DNA from: Taeniopygia guttata
Lineage: Eukaryota > Chordata > Aves > Passeriformes > Estrildidae
DNA length: 64,000 nucleotides
Direction of reading: 5' to 3'
Assembly: GCF_048771995.1 (NCBI RefSeq)
Contig: NC_133028.1
Coordinates: 72,648,501 to 72,712,500, forward strand
In this document: positions 9,328 through 20,719 of the stretch, in pieces
Layout: every line of letters starts with the position of its first letter
Position numbering within the stretch: the stretch's first letter is position 1
Program-made: the position numbers and the translations under genes
Notes under the pieces: generated by a model
Databases searched by the model: none
What the model was told of the DNA's origin: nothing
The model's input: only the letters and a program-made list of their open reading frames with translations

Positions 9328-12300
9328 AAAAATCCTGCTCCTGGGAAGTGCCATGCCATGGGAGCTCAGGGCACTGGCTCAGGAGCACCGTGGGGCTCAG
9401 GACCATCAGTTCCTAAAGGAATAGAGAGCCAAGGGACATGGAACCTGTTCGGTGGTTGTGCAAAGGACCAGCTCGGGTCAGCTGAGGACAGATCTGAACC
9501 ACGGATTGCAAGCCCTGCTTGATTCCTTCCAGCTGAGTCTACAGAGCCATTTAGATGCCAGCAATATGTCAATAATCTTGGAGTGTTCATTAACCAGACT
9601 ATTTCCTTCTCCTAGTATGACACAGTTGAGTGTAGCTAGCAGGGCTGGACTACTTGCAAATATTTCACCTGTATGACTCTTTTTCTTAACTGATTTTTCT
9701 TGTGCCTTTGCACTTGACTAATTTCATGTTGCTGGTAGTTGTTCCATTTAATATTCTATTTGTATTTTCCATTCTGTTCCTACCAAGATGTGCACCTTCA
9801 CCAACATTACTGCTAATGATTTTCTCTTCTTCTCATCAATAAAACACATAATCTCTGAAGTGGCAATAAGTTCATCTGCTAGAAAATGCATTACTGTTAA
9901 TAAGACAACACAAATAAGGAAGAAAATTTAGTTCAGCCTGGCAATGGTATCATCACTTTAGTTCTGCCACTTGTGTGTATGTTGGGGAGGAGGAGTAGGC
10001 TCTCTTCTTCCTCTCAGTTTCAACAGAGATTTTGTGGTTCATTGCCAGAACTAGAGAGAAAATTTCTTTCTGTAGTATCTATTTACAAAATGTGTCAAAC
10101 CCAGAAATAACAGATAATGGAAGTATTTTGATAGGCAACATGAAAGACAGAGTGTGAGAGGAGACAGTGGCGCTTGCCTTTTGGTAGCCCATTTCACGCA
10201 CATCTTTGCCTACTCAGGATGTCCATCTCTCTCTCTCTTATCATGGAACAAAAGCATTATTTAGAATAAAAGTTTCCCCACGTGCAAGATCGCTGCAGAA
10301 GTTGGTACCTCAGTCAGGAGCAATGCTTGGCTCTGGTTGTACACCTGTCTCTGACTGATCACACAGGTTTGTGCATCAGTCTGGAGTGGAATTACATCCC
10401 AAGCACACAATCGTAGCATGGTTTTGTGGGCTACAGATGTTGGCCTTTGACAACTCATCTGGCTCTTACGGGACAAAATGAAAAAATTCATGGCACATTT
10501 TGTTTTCTGTGTGCTTTTTGGTGAATGATACATGAGCTTGTAATCTTCTTTATAGTCAAAACTGCTACTGTGCATATTTATGGGCAGCATAACCTGAGCA
10601 AAAAATTGTCTATTGTCTATCAAAATTGTCTTTTGTCTGTGTTCCCTCTTTTGGATGAAATCCCTAAAATCTACAGAAATGTTTATTAGTCATATAAATC
10701 CCCAGATTTTACGAACTTATTTAATAATATTAATTCACTAATTTACATACATGAGGAAGAAAGTAGCCTAATTAGCCAACACACAGTGGGCTGGCACTGT
10801 CCCTTCCATGCTGTAGTGGAGAATTCTGTCTCCAAAGACGTTCATGCTTGGGACAAGTGTTGGGTGGGTTTGATTTTTTTCCTTGCTTCTCTGCCAGCTC
10901 TGCTTTTCCACCTCTCTGCAGCAATAAATGACTGTGCACATGGCTGGGCGTGAAAGTAGAAATAATAGGTTTTGTCAGTTTGAATTTTCAATCTTTTTTT
11001 TTTTTTCCCTAGGAAAAACTGCATCTTTTTCTTGGTGTAAAGTTATTCCCACAGCTGCAGTCGCTGGTGTGTGTGTGTGTGCACATTGTGTGGGAATTGC
11101 AAGGTAATAAAATGCTGGGCAGTCACTGGTTGTTTTTTAAGAAACAACCAAAGAATAGTGGCCAGTCAAAATAGATCTTCCCCACTCTGACAATGGCTCA
11201 AGGTCATATTATAATATCCATGATGACTTTTGTCTGTTGACATAGATATCCTCAGTAGAACAAACATAGACAGCAAAAGAAAAAAAAAAAAAGGGGAAAA
11301 TAAATTGCCTGTAACACCTTTAAACCAGAAAAAATTGCAACAGAGCACTGAATCTGGAGGCTGAACATGACAGATCCCTAAAATATAGAACATAAATATG
11401 ATAATGTGTAAAACAATATAAAAAGACAAGATTAAAAAGCTCATTTTAATATATGCATAAGAGAAAGTAACTACATCAATATTTCATTTATTAGTCTTAT
11501 CTAAAACATATTGACTTACAACTAGCTTGTATAAAAAGAGCATAATTTTGTTTAAGTACATACTTTCAGATGTTAATATAACCACTCTCCATATGTTTCT
11601 ACAATGATAATTATAAAAAGGACCTTTCAGTGCTGAAGACTTTGCCTAGAAATTGTGCCAACTCCTATAATTCCTCAAGTATGTGCCTTCTTTGGGGGCA
11701 TTAAGTTTCAATCCTGCTGGGTTTTGTTAAATAAAATTCCTATTCATAAAGTAATTCTAATTAATTCCTGACCCTCCCAAATGGAATTCTCCCTTTCCCA
11801 AGACCTTTCCAAGGTAAAAGAAATATCTTTTAGAAGTACTGTAATAACTCTCTGAAGCTGCAGTAGTTCTAAAGACATTTTCAGGTGTGTGCTAAAATAT
11901 ATGAAACCAATTGGATTCAAAATGTGGCTGACCACAAGATAAGAGCTTGTATGAGCATTAAAGCTGGTTGTATGTTCACTTACCTTCCTCAAGAGGTATT
12001 ACTCATTAGATTTGAAATCAACATAAAATATTGGAAATGTTTTTGGTACAAATTTTACATTGCCTTCAAGAGTCAACCTGTGTCTTCCCTTGAGTAGTAT
12101 AGATACGACTACAATCTTCCCTGGGCTCTGGATCACAACTATAAACAAATAATTAAACATTCCAGCAGCAGTTTTCTTCCATCAATGGTCAATTTATGCA
12201 AGAGGACATGGAAGAGTTATTCTCCATCTGATGTGCTTAGGAAAAATTGCAAAAAATCACTCATAGTACTTTTCATTCAGTACCTACTGTCTCAATTATT

Positions 12301-15300
12301 CTTTCTTCTTTAATTTTGAAGACAGTTTCTTCCTTAAACTGGAGATTTTAGCAAACAGCAGGGAGAGGGGGTCTTGGGGTGAGTTCCCGTGCAGACGAAA
12401 ATAATTTAGCTCTAGATACATGGTGAAGTTGAATTGACTAAGTCAATGTTTTGAAAAGTGTTTCATGCTGCTTTAAACTTTTGCCAGAGTTCTCTGATTC
12501 TCTAAATTGGCCAGTAAAGTCTTTTTTCTTACTTTGTTGAAAACATCTTGCCAGTATTTGTCCTGAGCATCTAACTCAGACTGCATGAACAACTCTAAGC
12601 TCTTTCACAAGTCTTGTCAAGAGTTTTTTGGGACCTTACAGGGAGTTTTACTTTCACATTACTATGGTTTTTTTTTACCTGATACTTGAGTAGAAGGAAC
12701 CTCTTACACCCAACATGACAAACAGAAATAGAGGACACCACAGAAATAATTCTGTCTGCCCTAGCTAAAACAAACACTGGGGAAAAATTAATTTGCAGGA
12801 AAAACTTAAAGAAGAGTAGTGATAGCCGAAGGCAGTGGTTGAACAATCTGCAATCTGCAGTGTTACTGCTAGTCCCATGTCTGTTTGTGAGGACAGTGAA
12901 GGATCTGTGCCATCAAACTGATTAAATCCTTATAAATTAAGTCAGAAGCAGTTCTGAGCAGGCTGTAGAAGTTGTCTAAGACCTGGATGAAGCAGGACCC
13001 CTTTGAGATTTCTTGGCTCTGAGTGTCTGTTTAACAGGAAAATGCTTATAAGTTGTTGAACAATCACTGATGTAATAAGTTCCTAGAAAGCTCATTTAAA
13101 GAATTAATTTTCATATTTTACTACTCTAGTAACATTGAAATTTATATACAAGTGAGTTATGTCTGCTGTGGGAAACAGCTTTAAAATTTCTAGTCACTTT
13201 TTCATTTAAATTCTTAACCATAAAGTTACATTAATGTAGTGGCATTGAATATTAAATTGATTTAAAGGTATTAATACTATATACAATATGCACTCTTTAC
13301 CATGCAAATATCTTAATGCAGTACCAAAATGCAAATTGGAAACTATTATTCACATTCTTGATGCAATATTAGCTTTTTGCATTAATTCCTGATGGCTTAT
13401 AATCATTATAGCAAAATGACTCAAATGGAATTCTTTATTTTATAGAAGTGTAAATGAGCTCTGACTCGATTGCTGGACCTTGTAGTGTCACAATATGTCT
13501 ATTAATTTTGAGTGCAGTGAGTGAGCCCTTATAAAACCTCTTACAAAGTAGCTACCTCTGGCAAATGTTTTGAATTGAAATTGCGAATGCTTCAGTAAAA
13601 AAAAAATAAAAAAATTATGTGGTCTTGTGAACTAGAATAAAAAGAGTCCCCAACCTTAACCTTAGGGAAAAAATGTGCAGTTCTAACACAATTAGGTATT
13701 TACCAAAAGTATTGCATCTGGGGGATCAGTAGGAGCATAAATGAAGTGACAGTCCCTTTGAAGGCATTCCCTGTTGTCTGCAAATCTGTCATCTTTGTGC
13801 TTAGGTCCCTAAAAGGACAGAAGATTATGGTGTGGTAGTGCCAGCACCAGTGAAAAACAAACCAAGAAGAGAATAAAACAGTCAAAAACTTTATACACCA
13901 AATATCCTACGTGGCTCTACTAGACCTCCATTCCAACTGTGGTCACCCAGCTCCTCTTCTGTGTTGTGGTAAGGATGTGGGTACAATCCTAAATAAAACC
14001 CATCACCTCAGATATTCCATCCCCCATCCCTCCACCCATCATTTATTTTCCCTTTTTCCTCAAAAAATTTAGAAATTCTTCAGGGAAGAAACTTTTTGTC
14101 ACCTTACCACCTTGCCCTGATCTGGGCTGAACCTGAGTGCTGCTCTGACCCAAACCATTCCCTAATCCAGCATTTTTACCATGGGCAATTCTTTATGGAG
14201 AAAATGCTGCATTTGCAGCAATTGTAAAGAATATTTCTCTTCTCCAAAACAACAATTCCCCTACCATGAGAGTAGTATGCACTTTCACCATGAATGCAGC
14301 TGGTAAATGTTGTCAAAAATAGATTGTAACTTTTGCTGAAATTTTCCATGCTAATGCACCTTTTATGCAAAACAATCACTAGAATTTTTTTTTCTAAATG
14401 CACCTTCCTTACGCAGAGAATGTTAATGGAAACACATTCTATACTGAAAAAAGTTTACTATTTGTTTCTAAAACCAGCTTCTTTAACACAGATCTCTTTA
14501 ATGAAAATATATTGTAAACATAAACTCTTTACAACACATTATAAAATATTTTTCTGCTGCAGTACTCCTCAATGGAGCTGTTCATATATACTGCACTGAT
14601 TATTTTCTATTAAAACACATCAAACAAATCCTGTTTAAGACCAATATCTAGGTCAGAAATTTTATGAACAGTTTTAGCTAAGCATTTTAAACATAATCAA
14701 CTTTACACAGAAAGAAATGTTTAAGGTACTTGCTGATTTACTATACAGTAATATTTTTCATTTTCAGTGGAAAAAGTGGGGAAATAAGGGTAATACAAGT
14801 AAGTTTTGAGGACAGCCACATTAAAACATGCTTTGCTATCAGGTAAAATTGTTCTCAAAGTGAGTTATATAGAACTGCCTCTGTAATCTTTCTCTCTACT
14901 CTTGGGTTAGGGAACTTCACCACTACTGCCCTGAGGCAGAGCCTGTATTTAGAAAAACTCACATACTAGAGGTCAGCAATACTGAAAACACCCACATTGG
15001 GTAATAACCTGAATTTGTCAGAGACTTCTCAAGAAAGATTTTGGTTGCAGACACAACCAATTTGGTTGTATGTTCTCTCAGGAGAAGGTGGGTTAAGAAG
15101 CCCTTCCCAAAGACGTTTTGTGGCTTTTGCCCACAGCAGCAGCTCCACTGTGGCTGACAGGAACCCTGCAGGGATGGCCCCGTGCTGCTTCCCTGTAACT
15201 TCTTCTCCATACAGGTATTCCCATCCTCTCCACTGGGAAGAGCCTGAGTCTGTGCCAGGAGGTCGTGCCTGGATCTTCCTTGCTGAGCCCCTGCTTGCAG

Positions 15301-17335
15301 AGTTTGGTACTGAAGGGGGAGAAACAGAGTCCTGAAAGGTTGGAGGTTTGAAGTTCAAACGTCCTAAAATGTCTGCAAAGCAAAGAATTTGGTCACCAAA
15401 GCAAGCATCTTTTTTTTTTTTTTCATTGTCAGACCTTCTCCTATCACATGATTGGAAACTGCTAAAAATGCAGCTGCCGAGCCCTCCTATTCTCACTGTT
15501 TTTGTAAGAGAATATTGCCTTTTTTTCTTTTTTTTTTTTCCCTTGTAAACTCAGGGTTTAAATCTAAATGAAACTAAGCAAATGCTTTCCAGCTACAAAA
15601 TAGACTTGTGGGTCCCCTGCCCCAGGGTGATTTATCTGTCTTTGAGTTCCATGAAATGATACACCGAGAGCCACCACATAGTTCAAGCTGGGAAAGATAT
15701 TCTTTGCTTGTTAGCTTAATAGGAATGGACTGGCTGCAATTTTGGAAGGATTAGTTCCTCCTTTAAAGATTAAATGTTATCATCGACCTCATTTAAGAAT
15801 CGCTGTTCTTTAACACGTTTGGGTTTTTATAGTTCTAGCAAATATGTTGGAAACACTCTTTGGTGGTGGAAGTTTTGGACGTGTGAAGAGGAGCACTGGG
15901 AACACACAGGGGGAATGTGGGCCAAAGAACAGACTTTGCTCTTTGATTCTCAGTGTCCAGCCTCACAGAGAAGAGAGATGTTGCAAGTTCTGTCTTCTCT
16001 CTAAACCTATTGCAAAGTTTCCAGGCTTTGGCATCACATCAGATAGAGATGTATTTTAAAATTCTTTAGGTGACTTTAAATGGACTCTTTCAATGTGTGA
16101 AGTTATCGCTTCCTATTGTAGAACAGTGGAAAATTGAAGTGCTTAGAAAGAGAGCTATATTTAAAATCTTAGCATTTTCCTACAGCTAGCTTATTTCGAG
16201 GGCTACAACAGCCTTGAAGCAAATTATCCTTTGTCCTGCTTCAGGCTGTACATGATAAGCTCTCCATCCCATTTCGTTTAGTGTTATTTTTCTTTTTGTT
16301 TTTGCTCTCTCTTAAAACTCCAGCAAGAAAAGAAAACAACCTCAATGCTCAAATATGTTGCATCATGTTGCTACCATGAGTCTTTCACCCTTAGCCATAA
16401 CAGGAACATTAAATCAGTGTTTAGCAAGGATGAGTATTAGGAAAAGGCTTTTGTGCCTTAGTTGCTCATGATTTTTTTTTCTACAAATAAAAGAACAAAA
16501 TTTCAAATATGGCTTTTGTTTCAGTGTAGCATTACAATAGATAAACATTCAATAACAGTGAGCTGTGACATTTACAGAGGAAAACATTTGAAGGCAGAGA
16601 TTTAGCAGATTCTCAGGATTCTCAAGAGCAAATCTAAAATATTGCATCTCATTGTCCCCAGCTGAGCCCTGTGGACATTCACTGAGAAAAACCACTTTCT
16701 GGCTGCTATAAAGCAGACTTCTGAATGCAGCCATTTTTTCCTAGCCATTTACCCATACTGAATTTGTTTCATGGTCTGAATTTTGGTCTTTGGGGTTCTT
16801 ATAAATGGTCTTAGGTAACCAAGAAGGTTACTAAGTTTTGGTGCTGAAAAAGCCATGATATTTTTAAGTTCTGTCTGCAACCTTTGAACTGTGGTGTAAA
16901 AATATGACCTAGATATGAGACTGAGGAATTGAGTAAAGGAGCAGTATCTGTTGATCTCTGTGGATTTTGAGGAAGGTAAAATGGTTTATAGGGTCTCTTT
17001 ACTCTGACTGCCTGGAACAGCTGGGCAAAGAGAGAGGAAATGGCTTTGTCCCAGTACTTGTCAAATAACTGCTGCAAATTATCCCTCCAAGGGACAAGGT
17101 AGACAAAGAGAGTATGTTCATAAATCAAGACTAAAGTGGCAAGACTGTGGCCAAAATTCAGAGAAAAGTATTAAATAAAAGTTTATGGGATAGAAAATTG
17201 ACTTATAAAAATTGAATTTTTTAAAATTAATAATCTACATGGACTATCAGATCAAGATTAATTAAATACAATATATATGACAGAATTATCCAATAAGAAC
17301 AGGTTATATATGAACACTATATGTCTATATATTTC
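9328..17335. other. Unique non-coding DNA
   Basis: About 8 kb without a supportable gene. GC-richer islets at 9328-9540 and 15090-15330 produce frames of up to 155 codons (15029-15496 minus), but overlapping frames are open on both strands and no domain is recognisable. There is a short (GT)7 at 11067-11080, an A run near 11280, and T runs near 15411 and 15528. The segment 13230-13460 is rich in ATGCAAAT-like words, which is suggestive only. Confidence 0.5.
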
Positions 17336-17339
17336 ACAG

Positions 17340-17473
17340 AAGTAATGTTCTGCAAACGAGCATGTGCCCAGTATTTCCAGGTGTCTGATGCCCAAGGCAA
17401 TCTGATTCAACAGTCTGTGCAAGCTGCCAAGAAAATAGGAGGAAATTCTTGCAAAAAAAGAAAGCTTATAAAG
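17340..17473 (+). other. Candidate internal exon (unproven)
   Basis: A 134-bp block of more balanced composition in AT-rich surroundings. It follows an acceptor-like TATATATTTCACAG and ends at a donor-like AAAG|GTGAAA. One frame is open throughout and reads in part F-C-K-R-A-C-A-Q-Y-F-Q-V-S-D-A-Q-G-N, then a K/R-rich end. I do not recognise the peptide. The opposite strand is also open here, so chance remains possible. The acceptor's pyrimidine tract is weak. Confidence 0.22.
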
Positions 17474-19428
17474 GTGAAATCCCTTTTTATCTTCCATATT
17501 ATGTGGGAACCACTCATCGTGTAACTCTGACATACTCTTTGATAGGAAAGAACTAATTTCTTGAGTCTGCTGTTTCTTAGTTGAATGAATTTAACAAAAT
17601 GAGTAACAGTATAGAAAATCTAGTTATTCAATTACACTTTCTGTTGTGCAGTAAAAAAACAGGGCACAGCCCAACAAAACACTTGAGTGTTTACAAGCTG
17701 AAATATATTTCAGTAGCATCTTATTAGAAGTTAATATCTTAGGTGATATATCAGCACTAAATGTACCATCCCAACTGAAATAATAAATTTCATTTTACTT
17801 GTGCTTAATAGCAAGCATGAATCAGAAAATGTTTCCTGAATTTTATTAAAATTCTGTTATAGCTCATTTATAACTGAGGACAATGAAGTGCATACAGAAT
17901 ACAGAATGGTATAATCAGTGAAAAGATAAAGAGCTCCAAGCTACCTGTTCTATATTGTTAACATAAATGGAAAATAAGATTGGCTCAAGATTAGAGTTTT
18001 GCAAGACTGCCTTGGTTTTGTTCCCAACAAAATTTCCCTCTCTATGATTTTACATGCAGTTTATTCTGTGTAAGGGCCTAACTTGAATTCTTCAATGGAT
18101 GCATGACCTGCATGGCCCTGGAGCAGCATGTATGTGCTTGTGACTTGCTGCAATTAAGGAACCCCAATAAAATGAAACCTCCTGCACTTCAGCCTGAGTC
18201 TGCAGTACTTCAGAAGCAGCTGACAGAATCCTTCACTTGTGTCTCCTCTGATATGTATAGCTGTGTGGCCTACAGAAACTGAGTGATCAAACAGCACCAC
18301 TGGGTTTCTGCAGTAAAAATTACATCATGTGCTTTTCAATTCAGCTGGACTCGGGAAAATTGCAATGCTATTTTTGAGGGGCAGCTGAGAAAAATGCATA
18401 TTCCATTGAAGCTTCTCTTGGAGTAAAGCCCAGTATCTTGAACTTGTTTGCAATAAAACTGAATTACTTTTCCTTAGGTTTTGCACTACACCAGTGTCCA
18501 GGGATGGACAGGTAGACAAAGATTTATCAAATGCTTCTTTTTGAGGGTTTTTTTTTTTCAGTAAGACATCAGAGCATTTTGATCTGCAGGTACTATAAAG
18601 TAATAAACAGCTTTATTTCTCAATGCAGTGCTGGCTTTGGCAGAGCAGAGGAGACCAGGTGTTTGTCACCTGAAGCAATATTTTCAGTTTGGAACAAACA
18701 ACATTTAGTACTGGCCAAGATGCTGCTATTAGATCTGTAGGTGAAGAACTTAAATCTACACTTGGAATTTCTTGCTACCAAAATTCTTTGCCTTTAAGAA
18801 GCCCTTTCTTGAGGCTTTCTACTTTTGAGTATTACATTTGTACTGAAAGTACTTGCTGTTATAAACGTTAGATATGGAAAAGTGAAGCAGCAAGAGCTGC
18901 AAAATCTACTGTTTAAACTGTTAGGCCCTTTTATAAAGCCTTAAAGGTTGGAAATGTAAGGAATTAAAAATACATTAAAAATACATTTGTGAGGTCTAGA
19001 AAGTTGGAATACTACGACGCCCTTTTTTTATCAATATAATGTTACTTCTCTTCCTTTTACTTCTCTATTTATATATTTAAGCATAAATGTGCATGTGCAC
19101 TTATAATGTATCAGGTCCCCAGTTAGAGACTTTAAACTGAATATATACATCATTATCAGGTCTCTGCTGCTTACTGCTGCTGAGTTGTACCTAGGTGATA
19201 ACAGCTGGACACTCTTCACTGAATAGATGATGCCTGAACTAAGAACAACGTAAACTTAACCAATCCTATAAAGGCAAAAATAGTAGGGCTGTTTTCTTAT
19301 TTATTTTTTAAAACTTAATTCCGTGTTCTGAAGGTGAGTGAGAAATCTCCACTCCCCTGTAATGTCTTATAATTTATATAATTTTTCAGTAGTCAATGAA
19401 TTAATTGCTCAGCCCTTAGGAATAAATG

Positions 19429-19452
19429 ATTCTCTTATTGGGATAAGAGAAT
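19429..19452. repeat. Perfect inverted repeat, 10-bp arms
   Basis: ATTCTCTTAT, a 4-base loop TGGG, then ATAAGAGAAT. Arms are perfectly complementary; pairing stops at the next base on each side. Confidence 0.8.
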
Positions 19453-19572
19453 TTAGGGAATGTTTATGAAGGTTTTTAAGGAAAATGAAATTAAATGAAA
19501 ATGAAATTATTTTGTCTGCAGAAATCCTTATTTAGAATTTTAGAAGATATATCACCATACCACTGAAATGTC

Positions 19573-19595
19573 TCTCTTGGAAACTGTCCAAGAGA
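19573..19595. repeat. Perfect inverted repeat, 9-bp arms
   Basis: TCTCTTGGA, a 5-base loop AACTG, then TCCAAGAGA. It lies 121 bp after the previous hairpin and shares the TCTCTT word with it. Confidence 0.8.
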
Positions 19596-20399
19596 AAAAT
19601 TCTATTACCCTTCCCTGAATGATTTTTAAATGGCCTATCAACGTGAAGACATTTTTTCGTTTTGTTAGTCTATGAAATAAAAAACTCCAAAACATCCAGT
19701 ATCAGAACAATTTCAAAGCTGTTCTCATCTGAATAAAAATGCAGATGCACTTATATATGTATTTATTTATACATATATATGAAAAAAAATTCCTGTTCTT
19801 CTTTATCATAGACCTTATTATTAAGAGAGCTCACTTAATATTGGTTCCAAGTTTAATGTCCAAGTTAGAGGCTAGGATGTTTCTAGGCATCTGTTGTTAC
19901 AGCCCAGTGCCATTTCACAGCAAAAAATATTGACTGTCAGTGGGAGCTTGACATTTAAAATCCTCTTGCACCATTGATCCTCACTGTAAATACCTTTACA
20001 ATAATCTTTTTATTAAAAAACTTCTAAGAAAGATGAACTAAGGATTGGGAAAGAGCTATTAATGAGTATGTAATGAACCCCAGACACACTTTAGATATTT
20101 GAGATAAGATGTTTGGAATATATTTTCGGTATTAGATGTTTGGAAGATTACTGTGGATGATTATTGACTTCCTGCACAGAAATGGTCTGTTTGTAAGTAT
20201 CTCAGATCCTAATTTAGTTCCTGAATTCACACCATTTTAACTTTTATTCTTTTAATAGAATGAAGTACAGGTTCACGCCTTTAAGATAAATGATTATTCT
20301 TTTTCTAGGATACCAATAAAAATAATATTAATTCTATTTAACTGGCATACATGAAGGTTATTTTTATCATTAAATAAATAAACATACTTGTTAGAAATC

Positions 20400-20712
20400 A
20401 CTGCTCCAACAGAACCACGTCTGTCCCTGCAGGAGCATTGCAGCCACCATTTAATGGGACTGCTGCCACCACCCTGACCCACAGGCTGTCAGGTCATATT
20501 CTGACTCTGTCAATGTTGTTTTGTATCACTGCTTTTTTATTTTATTGTTTGTTTTTTCCTGAATAAAAACTGTTATTCCTATTCCCATATCTTTGCCTGC
20601 GAGCCCCTTAATTTCAAAATTATAATAATTCAGAGGGAGGGGGTTTGCATTTTCCATTTTAAGGGAGGTTTCTGCCTTCCTTAGCAGACACCTGTCTTTT
20701 TAAACCAAAACA
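20400..20712 (+). mobile_element. LTR of a passerine-type endogenous retrovirus, plus orientation
   Basis: Seen: CCCTGCAGGAGCATTGCAG, CACCCTGACCCACAGG, an AATAAA at 20562-20567, then ATAATAATTCAGAGGGAGGG and a terminal CAGACACCTGTC...CCAAAACA. I recognise this string of words as an LTR common in songbird genomes, but cannot give its exact family name. The 3' end is well placed at CA 20711-20712. The 5' end is not resolved: a TG at 20389-20390 is possible, but the flanks (ATACT and CTATT) do not match, so the copy may be 5'-truncated. There is no primer-binding-site-like TGG after the end, so it is a solo LTR or remnant. Confidence 0.75.
20562..20567 (+). terminator. LTR polyadenylation signal
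   Basis: AATAAA in TTCCTGAATAAAAACTGTT, about 145 bp before the LTR's 3' end. It sets the plus orientation of the element. Confidence 0.7.
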
Positions 20713-20719
20713 CTATTAA

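Larger units (their letters stand above)
17535..20380. other. Unique AT-rich non-coding DNA
   Basis: No gene supported. It contains the two hairpins near 19.43 and 19.57 kb and short AT simple sequence near 19740-19780. Nothing else stands out. Confidence 0.5.

Noticed and set aside
8769..9359. 196-codon minus-strand open frame, the longest in the window
   Set aside because: It lies inside the plus-strand LTR, and its internal peptide repeat is just the 81-bp promoter duplication read backwards.
15029..15496. 155-codon minus-strand frame
   Set aside because: Overlapping frames are open on both strands in a GC-richer islet, it crosses an A-run (K-K-K-K), and no domain or splice context is recognised.
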